Assembly (NCBI RefSeq): GCF_003931855.1
Contig: NZ_CP034248.1
Coordinates: 1,054,001 to 1,118,000, forward strand
From: Paenibacillus lentus
GTDB taxonomy: Bacteria; Bacillota; Bacilli; Paenibacillales; Paenibacillaceae
Direction: 5' to 3'
Length of the DNA stretch: 64,000 bases
The stretch's first letter is position 1; every line of letters begins with the position of its first letter. The notes under the pieces were generated by a model. It had not been told where the DNA came from, searched no databases, and was given only the letters and a program-made list of their open reading frames with translations. Made by a program: the position numbers and the translations under genes. This document shows, one piece after another, positions 46,301 through 54,048 of the stretch.

Positions 46301-47653
46301 TTAATCGATTGGTGTTAATTTCCCATCATGGGTAGGTCTCCTTAATGGCAAGCTGATCTGAATGGAATAGAACTCCTTAGTACTTGTAACAGCTATTTGC
46401 CCTTTGTGTTTTTCTATGATTTTTTGGCAGGTTTTCATACCGATTCCCGTACTACTGACGTTAGCTGCTTCTTTTATTACTGCATTTTCGATGTTGATAA
46501 ATAACAAGTCGTCCTTTACGTCGTAGTTAATTTTGACGGGCTTAAGCTTATCGGCGTACTTAATAATATTGGAGAATAGATTGTCAAGAACTCTTCGAAT
46601 AGAAATCAAATGAACATCCATGTGGAAAGGGATGTTATAAGGGGTTAATTCAAATTGGAATCCGTTGTTATCTAATAATAAGAGCTGCTCATCTATGAGT
46701 TGGCCTATTAATTGAATTCCATCGAACTGTTCATATTCCAGATCGTTGTCTTCAGTATTAAATACAGTAAAGTACTCAAATAGTTTGTCCGAAAGATGCT
46801 TAATTTGGTAAGCTTTTTCTCTGCTATTATGGATGTATTTATTAAAAGCTTCATCTGTCTGGTATTTCTTAAAATGTATAATATCCAAATATCCGACCAA
46901 TGCAGTGAGGGGGGTTCTTAAATCATGCGACATGGCGGTGACTAAATCGCTATTCGCGATTCGGGCTTGTTCCTCGTTTTCCAATCGTTCAATAAATGAC
47001 TTTCTCATCTCATTAATGCTTTGAGCGAGTGAGGAGAGTTCGTCATTCCCTTTTATTGTGATTCTATAGGTTAAGTCTCCGCCCTCCAATATCTTAATTT
47101 CATTCTCAAGAACACCAATGTAAGAGGTTTTCTTATTTATAAAGAACAGCATGATGACTATAAAGAACAAGAACGAAATGACCACACCTGAAATGGTAAC
47201 GATATAATAGTACTTGTATTCAAAGAAGCACTCCATATATATTTGGACCTCAGCATCGGAAAATTGAATATATGAAAATTGAGGATCACTCCTCAAATGA
47301 GGATTTAACAGTAAGCCACTATCCTCTGTTGCTGTAGTATAGCCATCCGTCGCATAGATAAGTTTATTGTCTTTATAGATATATACATTCACATACTTCG
47401 TTTCTCGAATCCATTTGGCTATTTTATCATGATCATTAAGTGTAAGATTATTTTCAGAAACGTACTTTTCAAATTCAGAAATGGTCAGTTGTTCTTGTTT
47501 CTCGATAAAAGAGGTTTTAGTTAAATAACGCTCGAGTATATCTTCTCCTGTGGCTTGAAACAACAAAAACAAGACTAGAGAAAGTGTTAATGAAAAAATA
47601 AGACTCAGTATTAATTTAAATTTTAAGTTACCCCATAAAAAGATCTTATTCAA
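46301..47653 (-). CDS. VanS-like sensor histidine kinase
   Basis: 450 residues. First membrane helix about 12-32, extracellular part to about 140, second helix about 148-170, HAMP (about 175-225), HisKA with His in TAMSHDLRTPLTALVGY, HATPase (IENAVIKE, GIGMKTCQKII). Overlaps the regulator by 8 bases. Group includes VanS and lantibiotic-resistance kinases. A+T-rich codons. Confidence 0.92.
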   Translation of the reverse strand: MNKIFLWGNLKFKLILSLIFSLTLSLVLFLLFQATGEDILERYLTKTSFIEKQEQLTISEFEKYVSENNLTLNDHDKIAKWIRETKYVNVYIYKDNKLIYATDGYTTATEDSGLLLNPHLRSDPQFSYIQFSDAEVQIYMECFFEYKYYYIVTISGVVISFLFFIVIMLFFINKKTSYIGVLENEIKILEGGDLTYRITIKGNDELSSLAQSINEMRKSFIERLENEEQARIANSDLVTAMSHDLRTPLTALVGYLDIIHFKKYQTDEAFNKYIHNSREKAYQIKHLSDKLFEYFTVFNTEDNDLEYEQFDGIQLIGQLIDEQLLLLDNNGFQFELTPYNIPFHMDVHLISIRRVLDNLFSNIIKYADKLKPVKINYDVKDDLLFINIENAVIKEAANVSSTGIGMKTCQKIIEKHKGQIAVTSTKEFYSIQISLPLRRPTHDGKLTPID

Positions 47654-48347
47654 TTCGGTACCCCTTTCCCCAAATGGTTTTAATGAATTTGGGGTTTTGG
47701 GGGTCCTTCTCCAATTTCAACCTGAGATTCCTGATATGAACCATGACTGTATTATTACAGCTATAAAAATAAGGTTCTCCCCAGACACTTTCATATAGAT
47801 TTTGTGCTGAAAAAATCTTGTTTCTATTACTGGACATCAAGGATAATATTTTGTACTCAATTTCGGTTAGTGTAAGTTCTTTGTCGCCCATCCACACCTC
47901 ATTGACCTTTTTATTAATAGTTAGTTCATTAATTTTGATTATCTCTGGAGATTCTGCCGTAGTATCCTTTCCTTTATAAACATAATATCTTCGAAGCAAG
48001 GCCTTTACTCTTGAAACCAGTTCCGTATAGGAGAAGGGCTTCGACAGATAATCATCACTTCCTGCAGAAAATGCCAAGTATTTATCAGAGTCTTGAGTTT
48101 TAGCGGTTAAAAATAAAATGGGAGCGATTGTTTTCTCACGAATTTCTACGCATGCTTTGAATCCGGATTTTCTTGGCATCATAATGTCCAGGATAATCAA
48201 ATCTATAGTTTCATCGACTTTATCTACTGCATCATCACCGTCTATTGCTTCAGTCACGTTATATTGTTCACTCTCCAGCAGGACACGGACAATCTCTCTA
48301 ATCTCTTCGTTATCGTCAGCAACGAGTATATTCTTGGTATGATTCAT
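47646..48347 (-). CDS. VanR-like OmpR-family response regulator
   Basis: 233 residues from ATG 48347, with GGAGGGA upstream; an earlier ATG (48365) lies in front of that site. Receiver with DDN, phospho-acceptor Asp in LIILDIMMPRKSG, Lys in SKPFSY; winged helix with NTVMVHIRNLRLKLE and WGKGYRIE. Likely binds the direct repeats at 48425. Confidence 0.93.
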   Translation of the reverse strand: MNHTKNILVADDNEEIREIVRVLLESEQYNVTEAIDGDDAVDKVDETIDLIILDIMMPRKSGFKACVEIREKTIAPILFLTAKTQDSDKYLAFSAGSDDYLSKPFSYTELVSRVKALLRRYYVYKGKDTTAESPEIIKINELTINKKVNEVWMGDKELTLTEIEYKILSLMSSNRNKIFSAQNLYESVWGEPYFYSCNNTVMVHIRNLRLKLEKDPQNPKFIKTIWGKGYRIE

Positions 48348-48424
48348 CAATCTCCCTCCAGTCATGCTAATCGTGCCTCCATTATAAAATGTAAACCACC
48401 TGCATGCTACAGATCATAAGGGAC

Positions 48425-48445
48425 TTAAGAATTATTAAGAATTAT
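48425..48445. promoter_or_regulatory. Direct repeats, candidate VanR-like operator
   Basis: TTAAGAATTA occurs twice head to tail (48425-48434, 48435-48444) and a related CTTAAG lies 12 bases on. Ten-base-spaced direct repeats are the usual binding pattern for OmpR-family dimers. The site is between the divergent regulator and TVP38/pssA operons. Confidence 0.5.
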
Positions 48446-48514
48446 AGTGCCCCCAATCTTAAGATCATTCACATAAGCTTGTAAATCATAAGCAAATAGG
48501 AGAGGTTAGAAGGT

Positions 48515-49219
48515 ATGGGTGTTTCATCGGTAAAAAAACAATTTAGCAGGATTTGCATTGCGTCACTGGGGCTTCTAATGATGGTATTAATCATTTGCTA
48601 TTCGCCTGAAATTCTTAAATTGACAATGTCCCTTGATCATTTCCGGGATCATATTCTTTCAACGGGAAAGTTAGGGCCCATAATCCTTATTTTTTTCCAA
48701 GTCCTGCAAACCGTTATTGCTCCAATACCAGGTGAAGTGATCCAAATTGCTGGTGGATATGTCTATGGAACATCTATAGGTACGCTACTCATCACTGTGG
48801 GCATGTTATTAGGGGCCATGATGGCATTTTATTTCACGAGGTTTCTGGGTGGGGCATTTGTCGAGAGGTTACTGAAGAAAGATAAATTTCAATGGATGGC
48901 AAGTATGATGGATAATAAAAGGTTCTCTATTTTCTTGTTCATTATATTTATTATTCCTGGGCTTCCCAAGGATTTGTTTATATATGCCGCGGGACTGACG
49001 TCGATAAAGCCCTTAAGATTTTTCGTGATTTTACTTGTCGCCAGGTTTCCGTGGCTGATAGCTTCTGTGAGCATTGGATCAAATATTTATCAAAAGAATT
49101 ATTTATCAACGATCATCATATCAGGAGTGGCAGGCTTAGCTTTTATATTGGGATTAATTTATAAAGATAAGCTCATTAACAAATTATCAACTTTTAAAAG
49201 AAGTAATAGTGAGTCTTAA
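48515..49219 (+). CDS. TVP38/TMEM64-family (DedA-like) membrane protein
   Basis: 234 residues, about six hydrophobic segments. The VTT/SNARE-assoc motif is visible: APIPGEVIQIAGGYVYG and the FIIPGLPKDLFIYAAGL block, with the Gly-rich loop. Recent work places related DedA proteins in lipid-carrier or phospholipid flipping. Pairs with pssA 28 bases downstream. Start after AGGAGAGGTTAGAAGGT. Confidence 0.9.
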   Translation: MGVSSVKKQFSRICIASLGLLMMVLIICYSPEILKLTMSLDHFRDHILSTGKLGPIILIFFQVLQTVIAPIPGEVIQIAGGYVYGTSIGTLLITVGMLLGAMMAFYFTRFLGGAFVERLLKKDKFQWMASMMDNKRFSIFLFIIFIIPGLPKDLFIYAAGLTSIKPLRFFVILLVARFPWLIASVSIGSNIYQKNYLSTIIISGVAGLAFILGLIYKDKLINKLSTFKRSNSES

Positions 49220-49247
49220 TACATTTCAGTATTAGTGAGGAGAAACT

Positions 49248-49769
49248 ATGTATATGAGAAGTATCCCCAATCTACTAACCTTTACGAATCTGTCATTCGG
49301 GGTATTAGCCATGATCGAAATTTTTAACCAGAATTACTCCGCAAGTGCAGTGTATGTCATGATTGCAGCAATTATAGATAGATACGATGGGAGAATCGCT
49401 AGGCGGTTAAATGTTTGTAGTGAATTTGGCAGGGAATTGGATTCCTTAGCTGATTTGGTTTCCTTTGGTATTGCTCCGGCTTTACTTGTTTATTTTAAAT
49501 TTAATTTTGATGACCTCGGCATTCTAAGGATTGTGGGGATAGCTGCTCTAATACTATACGTTGTGAGCGGTTCCTACAGATTGGCGCTATTTAATATCAG
49601 AGAATTTGAGGGTAACTTTCGCGGAATCCCAATAACCGTGGCAGGCTCTATTCTCACCATATACTCAATGATTGCGCCCAGTGCGAATAGTTCAATGATT
49701 ATATCTGTTGTTACACTGCTTATTTTTTCTCTTTTAATGGTATCAAATATAAAAATTAAGAAAATATAA
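49248..49769 (+). CDS. pssA: CDP-diacylglycerol-serine phosphatidyltransferase
   Basis: 173 residues, six membrane helices. CDP-alcohol phosphotransferase motif D-x2-DG-x2-AR-x8-G-x3-D-x3-D is complete (DRYDGRIARR ... GRELDSLAD). The NLLTFTNLSFG opening matches Gram-positive PssA. Makes phosphatidylserine at the membrane. Probably a second copy next to a house-keeping gene elsewhere; its presence in a regulated pair points to envelope adaptation. Confidence 0.9.
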   Translation: MYMRSIPNLLTFTNLSFGVLAMIEIFNQNYSASAVYVMIAAIIDRYDGRIARRLNVCSEFGRELDSLADLVSFGIAPALLVYFKFNFDDLGILRIVGIAALILYVVSGSYRLALFNIREFEGNFRGIPITVAGSILTIYSMIAPSANSSMIISVVTLLIFSLLMVSNIKIKKI

Positions 49770-49925
49770 TAGGGGGTAATTTCCTATGTAGCCTGGGCAT
49801 ATAAGCAGTTTCAGGGTACGAAGACTATATAATAAAGTTAATGATCGATGTTTTGAGCTTGGCCGTGTATTGATAATTTGATGAATTCTGTATATCGCTG
49901 TCGGTGCTGTAAAGGATAGAACGTG

Positions 49926-49975
49926 AAAAAGATCGCCAACTACCTGTCCAATCGGTTGGGAAGGTTAGGCGATCC
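49926..49975 (-). terminator. Terminator of the nucleoside operon
   Basis: On the minus strand GATCGCCTAACCT pairs with AGGTAGTTGGCGATC (with a two-base bulge), then CTTTTTCAC. It ends the deoC-cdd-nupC-pdp operon just after pdp. Confidence 0.8.
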
Positions 49976-49986
49976 TCTTGTTCACT

Positions 49987-51288
49987 TCATTGCCTTACAA
50001 TATCATGCACGAGAACGGGAGCAACCGCATGATCGGTAATCCGGATATTTGAGTGAATTTTTTCCACAACATCGGCAACCTGATCCCGATTAGCATGAAT
50101 GGTAACTAAAGACTCTCCGGCCTTGATCGAGTCGCCAATCTTCTTGTTCAGCATCAGACCAACCGCAAGGTCGATGCTGGAATCCTTCGTCGCTCTTCCC
50201 GCGCCCAGCAGCATAGCAGCCGTTCCGATCTCATCGGCAACGATTTCGGCGACAATGCCATCCGTCTTAGCAGGTACCTCAATTCGATAAGCGGCTTGCG
50301 GCAGCTTCTCGGGATGATCCACAACAGATGGATCTCCACCTTGACTTGCGATAAACTCCTTAAATTTCTCTAGTGCTTTTCCGTTATGGATAACTTCTTT
50401 CAGCATTTGCTCCGCCTCTTCCAGTGATGTTGCCTTCTTAGCGAGAAAAACCATCTGCCTTCCAAGCGCCAGACAAAGTTCCTCCAGATCCTTGGGTCCC
50501 TTTCCTTGCAGTGTTTCGATGGCTTCCTTGACCTCCAGGGCGTTACCGATCGCGTACCCGAGAGGCTGACTCATATCGGAGATGACAGCCATTGTTTTAC
50601 GGCCGACGTTGTTGCCGATCTGAACCATCGCCTCAGCCAGCTGCTTGGCTTCCTCTGCTGTTTTCATGAATGCTCCAGCCCCTGTCTTCACATCGAGAAC
50701 GATGGCGTCGGAGCCGGCAGCGATTTTCTTGCTCATAATCGAGCTTGCGATGAGCGGAATCGAATTCACTGTTCCAGTGACGTCGCGTAGCGCGTAAAGC
50801 TTCTTGTCGGCTGGCGTCAAATTTCCGGATTGGCCGATAACCGCAATTTTATGACGGTTTACTTGATCCACGAATTGCTCATTGCTGAGCTCTACATGGA
50901 ACCCTTCAATGGCCTCCAGCTTATCAATCGTTCCGCCGGTATGACCTAGACCGCGCCCGGACATTTTGGCAATAGGTATGTCGAGAGCAGCCACGAGCGG
51001 TGCCAGTACGAGGGTCGTCGTATCGCCAACACCGCCAGTGGAATGCTTATCCACTTTTACGCCTTTGATCTCTGACAAATCGATAGTGTCGCCGGAATGC
51101 ACCATCGCCATGGTCAAGTCTGCGCGCTCTCGCTCTGTCATGTCTCGGAAGAAAACCGCCATCGTCCATGCGCTGACTTGATAGTCGGGGATTTGATCCT
51201 TCGTATAGCCCTCGATGATGAAATTGATCTCTTCCGCTGTTAATTCCTTGCCATCGCGCTTCTTCTCAATCAAATCCACCATTCTCAT
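49987..51288 (-). CDS. pdp: Pyrimidine-nucleoside phosphorylase
   Basis: 433 residues, start [15 protein letters not shown] as in B. subtilis Pdp. Splits uridine, thymidine and deoxyuridine with phosphate. Signature [20 protein letters not shown] and phosphate-binding KHSTGGVGD are present. Last gene of the operon; 40 bases after nupC. Confidence 0.96.
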   Translation of the reverse strand: MRMVDLIEKKRDGKELTAEEINFIIEGYTKDQIPDYQVSAWTMAVFFRDMTERERADLTMAMVHSGDTIDLSEIKGVKVDKHSTGGVGDTTTLVLAPLVAALDIPIAKMSGRGLGHTGGTIDKLEAIEGFHVELSNEQFVDQVNRHKIAVIGQSGNLTPADKKLYALRDVTGTVNSIPLIASSIMSKKIAAGSDAIVLDVKTGAGAFMKTAEEAKQLAEAMVQIGNNVGRKTMAVISDMSQPLGYAIGNALEVKEAIETLQGKGPKDLEELCLALGRQMVFLAKKATSLEEAEQMLKEVIHNGKALEKFKEFIASQGGDPSVVDHPEKLPQAAYRIEVPAKTDGIVAEIVADEIGTAAMLLGAGRATKDSSIDLAVGLMLNKKIGDSIKAGESLVTIHANRDQVADVVEKIHSNIRITDHAVAPVLVHDIVRQ

Positions 51289-51328
51289 CCTCTTATTTTC
51301 CTCGCTTTCGCTTTATAATGATTTTTGA

Positions 51329-52507
51329 TTAGATGAAAATCCCTGCCACCGTAGCGGACAAGACGCTTACCATCGTAGCACCGAATAGCAATCGCAGACC
51401 AAACCGTGCGACAACGTTCCCCTGTTTCTCATGAAGTCCCTTTACCGCTCCGGCAATAATGCCAATCGATGAGAAATTAGCAAACGAGACAAGGAACACC
51501 GATACAATCCCGATACTTCTTGGGGACAATGTTTGGTTACTACTCAGGTCCAGCATGGCTACAAATTCATTGGACACCATCTTGGTCGCCATAATGCTTC
51601 CTGCCACGACCGCGTCATGCCATGGGATGCCCATGACGAATGCAACCGGTGCGAATACATAGCCCAGCATTCCTTGAAACGAAATGCCAAAGATCCCGTT
51701 GAAAATCCCGTTGATCAACGAGATCAGAGCTACGAAACCAATCAGCATTGCGGAGACGATGACCGCTACTTTGAAACCATCCATAATGTACTCGCCGAGC
51801 ATTTCAAAGAACGATTGCTTCTCTTCAGCCTGAACGACCAGGATATCTTCATCTTTATCCACTGTGTAAGGGTTGATGATGGTGGCGATGATAAACCCGC
51901 CGAACAGGTTCAGAACGAGCGCGGTAACGACATACTTAGGGTCAATCATTGTCATGTACGCACCGACAATCGACATTGACACGGTTGACATAGCGGAAGC
52001 GCAAAGCGTATATAGACGGTGCTTCGGCAGCATGCCGATCTGCTTCTTGACGGATATGAACACTTCGGATTGGCCGAGGATCGCAGAGGCGACTGCATTA
52101 TAGGATTCCAGCCTGCCCATTCCGTTAACCTTACTCAAGATTAGCCCGATATACCGAATGATGAAAGGTAGAATTCTCGTATACTGCAGGATGCCAATCA
52201 ACGCGGAGATAAAAACGATTGGCAGTAAAACACTCACGAAGAACACCATTTGTCCCTCGTTTGCGAGACCGCCGAACACAAAATTGATGCCGTCTGCCGC
52301 ATAAGCCAGAAGCATCTCAAACACGGAGGCAAAGCCTCGGATAAGAACCTCTCCTGCGCTCGTGAACAGCAATATATAAGCGAGAACCGTTTGCAGGACG
52401 AGCATGACGATAATTGGCCGATAGCGAATTTTTCGCCGGTTGTTGCTTGCCCAGAAAGTTAAACCAAAAACAACGATCACACCCAAAATGGCATTTAGAA
52501 TATTCAT
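51329..52507 (-). CDS. nupC: Concentrative nucleoside transporter NupC
   Basis: 392 residues from ATG 52507 (MNILNAILG), which overlaps the cdd stop by 3-4 bases; a longer upstream frame runs into cdd. CNT family with about ten membrane segments and motifs [26 protein letters not shown] and [14 protein letters not shown]. Takes up nucleosides with protons or sodium. Confidence 0.94.
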   Translation of the reverse strand: MNILNAILGVIVVFGLTFWASNNRRKIRYRPIIVMLVLQTVLAYILLFTSAGEVLIRGFASVFEMLLAYAADGINFVFGGLANEGQMVFFVSVLLPIVFISALIGILQYTRILPFIIRYIGLILSKVNGMGRLESYNAVASAILGQSEVFISVKKQIGMLPKHRLYTLCASAMSTVSMSIVGAYMTMIDPKYVVTALVLNLFGGFIIATIINPYTVDKDEDILVVQAEEKQSFFEMLGEYIMDGFKVAVIVSAMLIGFVALISLINGIFNGIFGISFQGMLGYVFAPVAFVMGIPWHDAVVAGSIMATKMVSNEFVAMLDLSSNQTLSPRSIGIVSVFLVSFANFSSIGIIAGAVKGLHEKQGNVVARFGLRLLFGATMVSVLSATVAGIFI

Positions 52508-52920
52508 TCGATATCCCCTCTGTCGCCTAGCTCCGTCCTGTCTGGGAGTTGAAATGCTCCTGGGAGGAGCTGGGCCATTGTCCATTCCTCGACATCGCCA
52601 TGAAGATTCGTTAAATATATGATTGTGTTGTGATCACTGAATTCAGCCAGCACTTGTCGGCAAGCACCGCAAGGGGATACGGGGCCTTCCGTATCTGCCA
52701 CGATGGCGATCGCGTCAATCTTGGTATTTCCTTCGGATACTGCCTTGAAGACGGCTGTTCTTTCCGCACAATTGGTTAAACCGTATGAAGCATTCTCAAT
52801 GTTGCAGCCCCCATATATCTTCCCACCCGATAGCAGTGCGGCCCCTACCTGAAAGCGGGAATAAGGGCTGTATGCTTGCTTGCGGGACTCAAGCGCTTGT
52901 TGAATCAGTTGCTCTTTCAA
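52504..52920 (-). CDS. cdd: Cytidine deaminase
   Basis: 138 residues. Zinc-site motif NCAERTAVF and [10 protein letters not shown] are intact; NIENASYG binds the substrate. Converts cytidine to uridine for Pdp. Overlaps nupC by 4 bases (ATGA). Second gene of the operon. Confidence 0.96.
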   Translation of the reverse strand: MKEQLIQQALESRKQAYSPYSRFQVGAALLSGGKIYGGCNIENASYGLTNCAERTAVFKAVSEGNTKIDAIAIVADTEGPVSPCGACRQVLAEFSDHNTIIYLTNLHGDVEEWTMAQLLPGAFQLPDRTELGDRGDIE

Positions 52921-52943
52921 CGAGACCCCTCCTATGCTGGGTA

Positions 52944-53609
52944 TTAATACGTAGTCGTTGATTGTTCACCTTCCATGATCTTTACACCTGAGCTAGCTCC
53001 AATTCGGTTAGCGCCTGATTCGATCATTCTGTTCATGTCTTCCAGGCTGCGTACTCCTCCGGATGCTTTCACGCCTACATGTGGACCGACGGTCTTGCGC
53101 ATCAGAGTGACATCTTGCAGCGTAGCGCCCCCAGTCGAGAATCCTGTGGATGTTTTGACGAAGTCCGCCCCCGCTTTAACGGAAAGCTCGCATGCGCGTA
53201 TTTTTTCTTCATCAGTCAAGAGGGACGTTTCAATAATGACTTTCACGATCGCTTGATTGGAAGCCATATCAACGACTGCTTTAATATCCTGCTCTACAAA
53301 CTCGTTATTCCCATCTTTTAACTGACCAATGTTAATAACCATGTCCACTTCAGTGGCACCATTCGCAATGGCGTCCTTCACTTCCATGGCCTTCACTGCC
53401 GATGTTGTTGCGCCTAGCGGAAATCCGATGACGGTACAAACTTTTACCTCTGTCCCCGCGATTTGTTCTGCGGCAAAAGCAACCCAGGTTGGATTAACGC
53501 AAACGGACGCAAACTTGTATTTTTTGGCTTCTTCTGTTAACTTGGCAATTTCTGCCCGGGTAGCATCCGCGCGCAGCAGCGTGTGATCAATCATGCCAGC
53601 TATATTCAT
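52944..53609 (-). CDS. deoC: Deoxyribose-phosphate aldolase
   Basis: 221 residues from ATG 53609 with AAAGGAG upstream. TIM barrel with Schiff-base Lys in [11 protein letters not shown] and second Lys in [10 protein letters not shown]. Splits deoxyribose-5-phosphate to acetaldehyde and glyceraldehyde-3-phosphate. First gene of the operon; order deoC-cdd-nupC-pdp on the minus strand is a complete pyrimidine-nucleoside use unit. Confidence 0.96.
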   Translation of the reverse strand: MNIAGMIDHTLLRADATRAEIAKLTEEAKKYKFASVCVNPTWVAFAAEQIAGTEVKVCTVIGFPLGATTSAVKAMEVKDAIANGATEVDMVINIGQLKDGNNEFVEQDIKAVVDMASNQAIVKVIIETSLLTDEEKIRACELSVKAGADFVKTSTGFSTGGATLQDVTLMRKTVGPHVGVKASGGVRSLEDMNRMIESGANRIGASSGVKIMEGEQSTTTY

Positions 53610-53650
53610 TTCTACAACTCCTTTCTCTTCCACCTCAATAAAAGATGCCC

Positions 53651-53680
53651 TAGTATCTCAATACTATGTGTGATGTGCAA
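53651..53680 (-). promoter_or_regulatory. Promoter and candidate operator of deoC operon
   Basis: On the minus strand TTGCAC (53680-53675) and GATACT (53657-53652) are 17 bases apart. The inverted repeat TAGTAT-CTCA-ATACTA (53651-53666) covers the -10, a natural place for a repressor such as DeoR. Sequence-based proposal only. Confidence 0.5.
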
Positions 53681-53701
53681 AAAGTTATTGCCTGCAGCTG
53701 A

Positions 53702-53725
53702 CGGGGTGAACCGTATCATAAGTAA
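53702..53725 (+). other. Right copy of rlmH 3' end (attachment-like repeat)
   Basis: Encodes RGEPYHK and a stop, as at the end of rlmH, but with different synonymous codons (CGG for CGC, AAG for AAA, TAA for TGA). The 17-base core GGTGAACCGTATCATAA is identical. No further rlmH sequence precedes it: TGA lies directly before. This is what a recombination site brought in by a cassette, or left in the chromosome, would look like. Confidence 0.65.
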
Positions 53726-53790
53726 GCAGAAAGTTGTCGTTAATTGTGTCGGATCGAAGAAGAGCTAAGTATTATGAAGAAGCAAAACTG

Positions 53791-53930
53791 TAGCCTAGAA
53801 AGGGAAGGTCAGCCATCGGAGGGCCTCTCTTCAAAAATTGCCGTTCTTGGCGTGGGACAACCACCATCATTTACAGCAGAGCGAAACCGCAAGCGCTGAC
53901 CTTGGTGTAGAGCCGGATATAGATAGGCCT
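53791..53930 (+). ncRNA. Candidate structured RNA, unknown class
   Basis: Long-range pairing: AAGGTCAGC (53805-53813) with GCTGACCTT (53895-53903), 9 bp perfect, closed further out by GCCTA (53793-53797) with TAGGC (53924-53928). Inside are GAGGGCCTC, GCC-GTTCTT-GGC, GTGG-GACAA-CCAC and AGCG-rich hairpins. It lies between the right repeat of the rlmH island and the 5'-nucleotidase gene, in a 438-base gap; a pyrimidine-rich run follows. It could be a riboswitch, an sRNA or a repeat element; no known class was matched. Confidence 0.4.
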
Positions 53931-54048
53931 TCTTCTCTATTCATTTTTTAACTTTTTTAACATAGATTTGATATATATTACGATTTTTATGAATTTATGC
54001 ATGTTAGAGTATTTCAGTAATAGAAATTGGAGAGGGGTTGTATAATAC

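Larger units (their letters stand above)
38539..53721 (+). mobile_element. Putative SCC-like rlmH island (about 15.2 kb), recombinase not seen
   Basis: Framed by direct copies of the rlmH 3' end. Contents: an IS, CPBP protease, two two-component systems, MerR, DUF4260, secreted and small enzymes, TVP38/pssA and a nucleoside catabolic operon. The 43-50 kb part is visibly richer in A+T than the core genes on either side. No Ccr-type serine recombinase, tyrosine integrase or helicase cargo was found, so it may be a degenerate or non-autonomous element, or a composite. The call rests on the repeat and on knowledge of SCC integration. Confidence 0.45.

Noticed and set aside
38560-53700. Ccr recombinase, integrase or excisionase in the rlmH island
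   Set aside because: None of the coding frames shows serine-recombinase or tyrosine-integrase motifs; the only recombination gene is the IS transposase.
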